In this document: positions 33,450 through 33,793 of the stretch, piece by piece
Layout: each line of letters begins with the position of its first letter
Position numbering within the stretch: the first letter of the stretch is position 1
DNA from: Lachnospiraceae bacterium
GTDB taxonomy: Bacteria > Bacillota > Clostridia > Lachnospirales > Lachnospiraceae
Direction of reading: 5' to 3'
Assembly: GCA_017622795.1 (NCBI GenBank)
Contig: JAGAQI010000008.1
Coordinates: 1-33,793, forward strand
Length of the DNA: 33,793 nucleotides
The notes under the pieces: generated by a model
Databases searched by the model: none
What the model saw: the letters and a program-made list of their open reading frames with translations, nothing else
What the model was told of the DNA's origin: nothing
Made by a program: the position numbers and the translations under genes

Positions 33450-33793
33450 ATGAATCCAATTTTAGAGCAGTTTCAGAAACTTGGTATTATTCCTGTAGTA
33501 GTAATTGACGATGCAAAGGACGCAGTGCCTTTGGCAAAGGCTCTTTGCGAAGGTGGCCTTCCGGTTGCAGAAGTTACCTTCCGTACCGACGCAGCAGAAG
33601 AAGCAATCCGCCTTATGAACGAAGCTTATCCTGAAATGTTAGTAGGTGCAGGTACCGTTCTTACTACAGAGCAGGTTGACAGAGCAGTGGCAGCAGGTTC
33701 TAAGTTTATCGTTAGCCCTGGTTTAAATCCAAAGGTTGTTAAGTATTGTCAGGAAAAGAACGTGCCAATCACTCCTGGTACAGCAAGACCAAC
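33450..33793 (+). CDS. eda: KHG/KDPG aldolase, N-terminal part (partial)
   Basis: The first 114 codons are visible; the gene runs off the window. The product begins MNPILEQFQKLGIIPVVVID and has EVTFRTDAAEEAI (with the conserved glutamate), GAGTVLTTEQVDRA and FIVSPGLNP, all typical of class I 2-keto-3-deoxy-6-phosphogluconate / 4-hydroxy-2-oxoglutarate aldolases. The Schiff-base lysine lies beyond the end. The enzyme splits KDPG to pyruvate and glyceraldehyde 3-phosphate, usually in uronate breakdown in this family of bacteria. The ATG at 33450 follows AAGGAGA, and a promoter and hairpin lie upstream. Whether kdgK or uronate genes follow cannot be seen. Confidence 0.93.
   Translation, partial: MNPILEQFQKLGIIPVVVIDDAKDAVPLAKALCEGGLPVAEVTFRTDAAEEAIRLMNEAYPEMLVGAGTVLTTEQVDRAVAAGSKFIVSPGLNPKVVKYCQEKNVPITPGTARP

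Overview
This window is chromosomal DNA of a low-to-mid GC anaerobic Firmicute. It most resembles Lachnospiraceae (Clostridia). The evidence is a complete Gram-positive type Tad/Flp pilus locus with no secretin, sporulation-lineage genes (bofA, a yyaC-type protein, a YaaL-like gene), DUF5702-, DUF5711- and FHA-type proteins common in that family, strong AGGAGG ribosome binding sites and frequent GTG/TTG starts. The genus cannot be fixed from this sequence alone. I see no rRNA, tRNA, CRISPR array or insertion sequence with a transposase.

Layout. 1-3187: the 3' end of malQ and a complete glgP (alpha-glucan breakdown), each followed directly by a long imperfect palindrome; the two palindromes share a core sequence. 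3242-6109: an AT-rich AAA/DUF4143 ATPase and, convergent to it across a terminator, a regulator with an N-terminal AraC DNA-binding domain and a large enzyme-like C-terminal region. 6219-6872: divergent yaaL-like and bofA genes. 6952-16537: a strong promoter, a structured leader and ten tightly packed or overlapping genes encoding a Tad pilus machine: TadZ-like, TadA ATPase, TadB and TadC membrane platforms, Flp pilin, a giant DUF5702 protein, a TadE-like protein with Cys/His modules, prepilin peptidase, a second small TadE-like pseudopilin and an FHA protein.

16528-20270: glpK with its own promoter, a rhomboid protease, a flavodoxin-SCP2 fusion and a HIT hydrolase, ending at a bidirectional terminator shared with a small convergent gene. 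20615-22696: an orphan PTS EIIC-type permease and, convergent to it, mtnN. 22760-29686: murG, a chemoreceptor, dnaX-ybaB-recR and a membrane coiled-coil protein, all on the plus strand, closed by a strong terminator shared with a convergent yyaC-type gene. 30386-33342: a membrane LysM protein whose N-terminal region looks like a metal-less MPN/JAB fold, then DUF5711 and CvpA genes. 33348-33793: promoter, leader hairpin and the 5' part of eda (KDPG/KHG aldolase).

Most genes are housekeeping or well-known accessory families. The parts most worth a second look are the two core-sharing palindromes around glgP, the unusual components and the apparent start-region frameshift in the Tad locus, the AraC/peptidase-fold fusion, and the degenerate MPN-TM-LysM protein.
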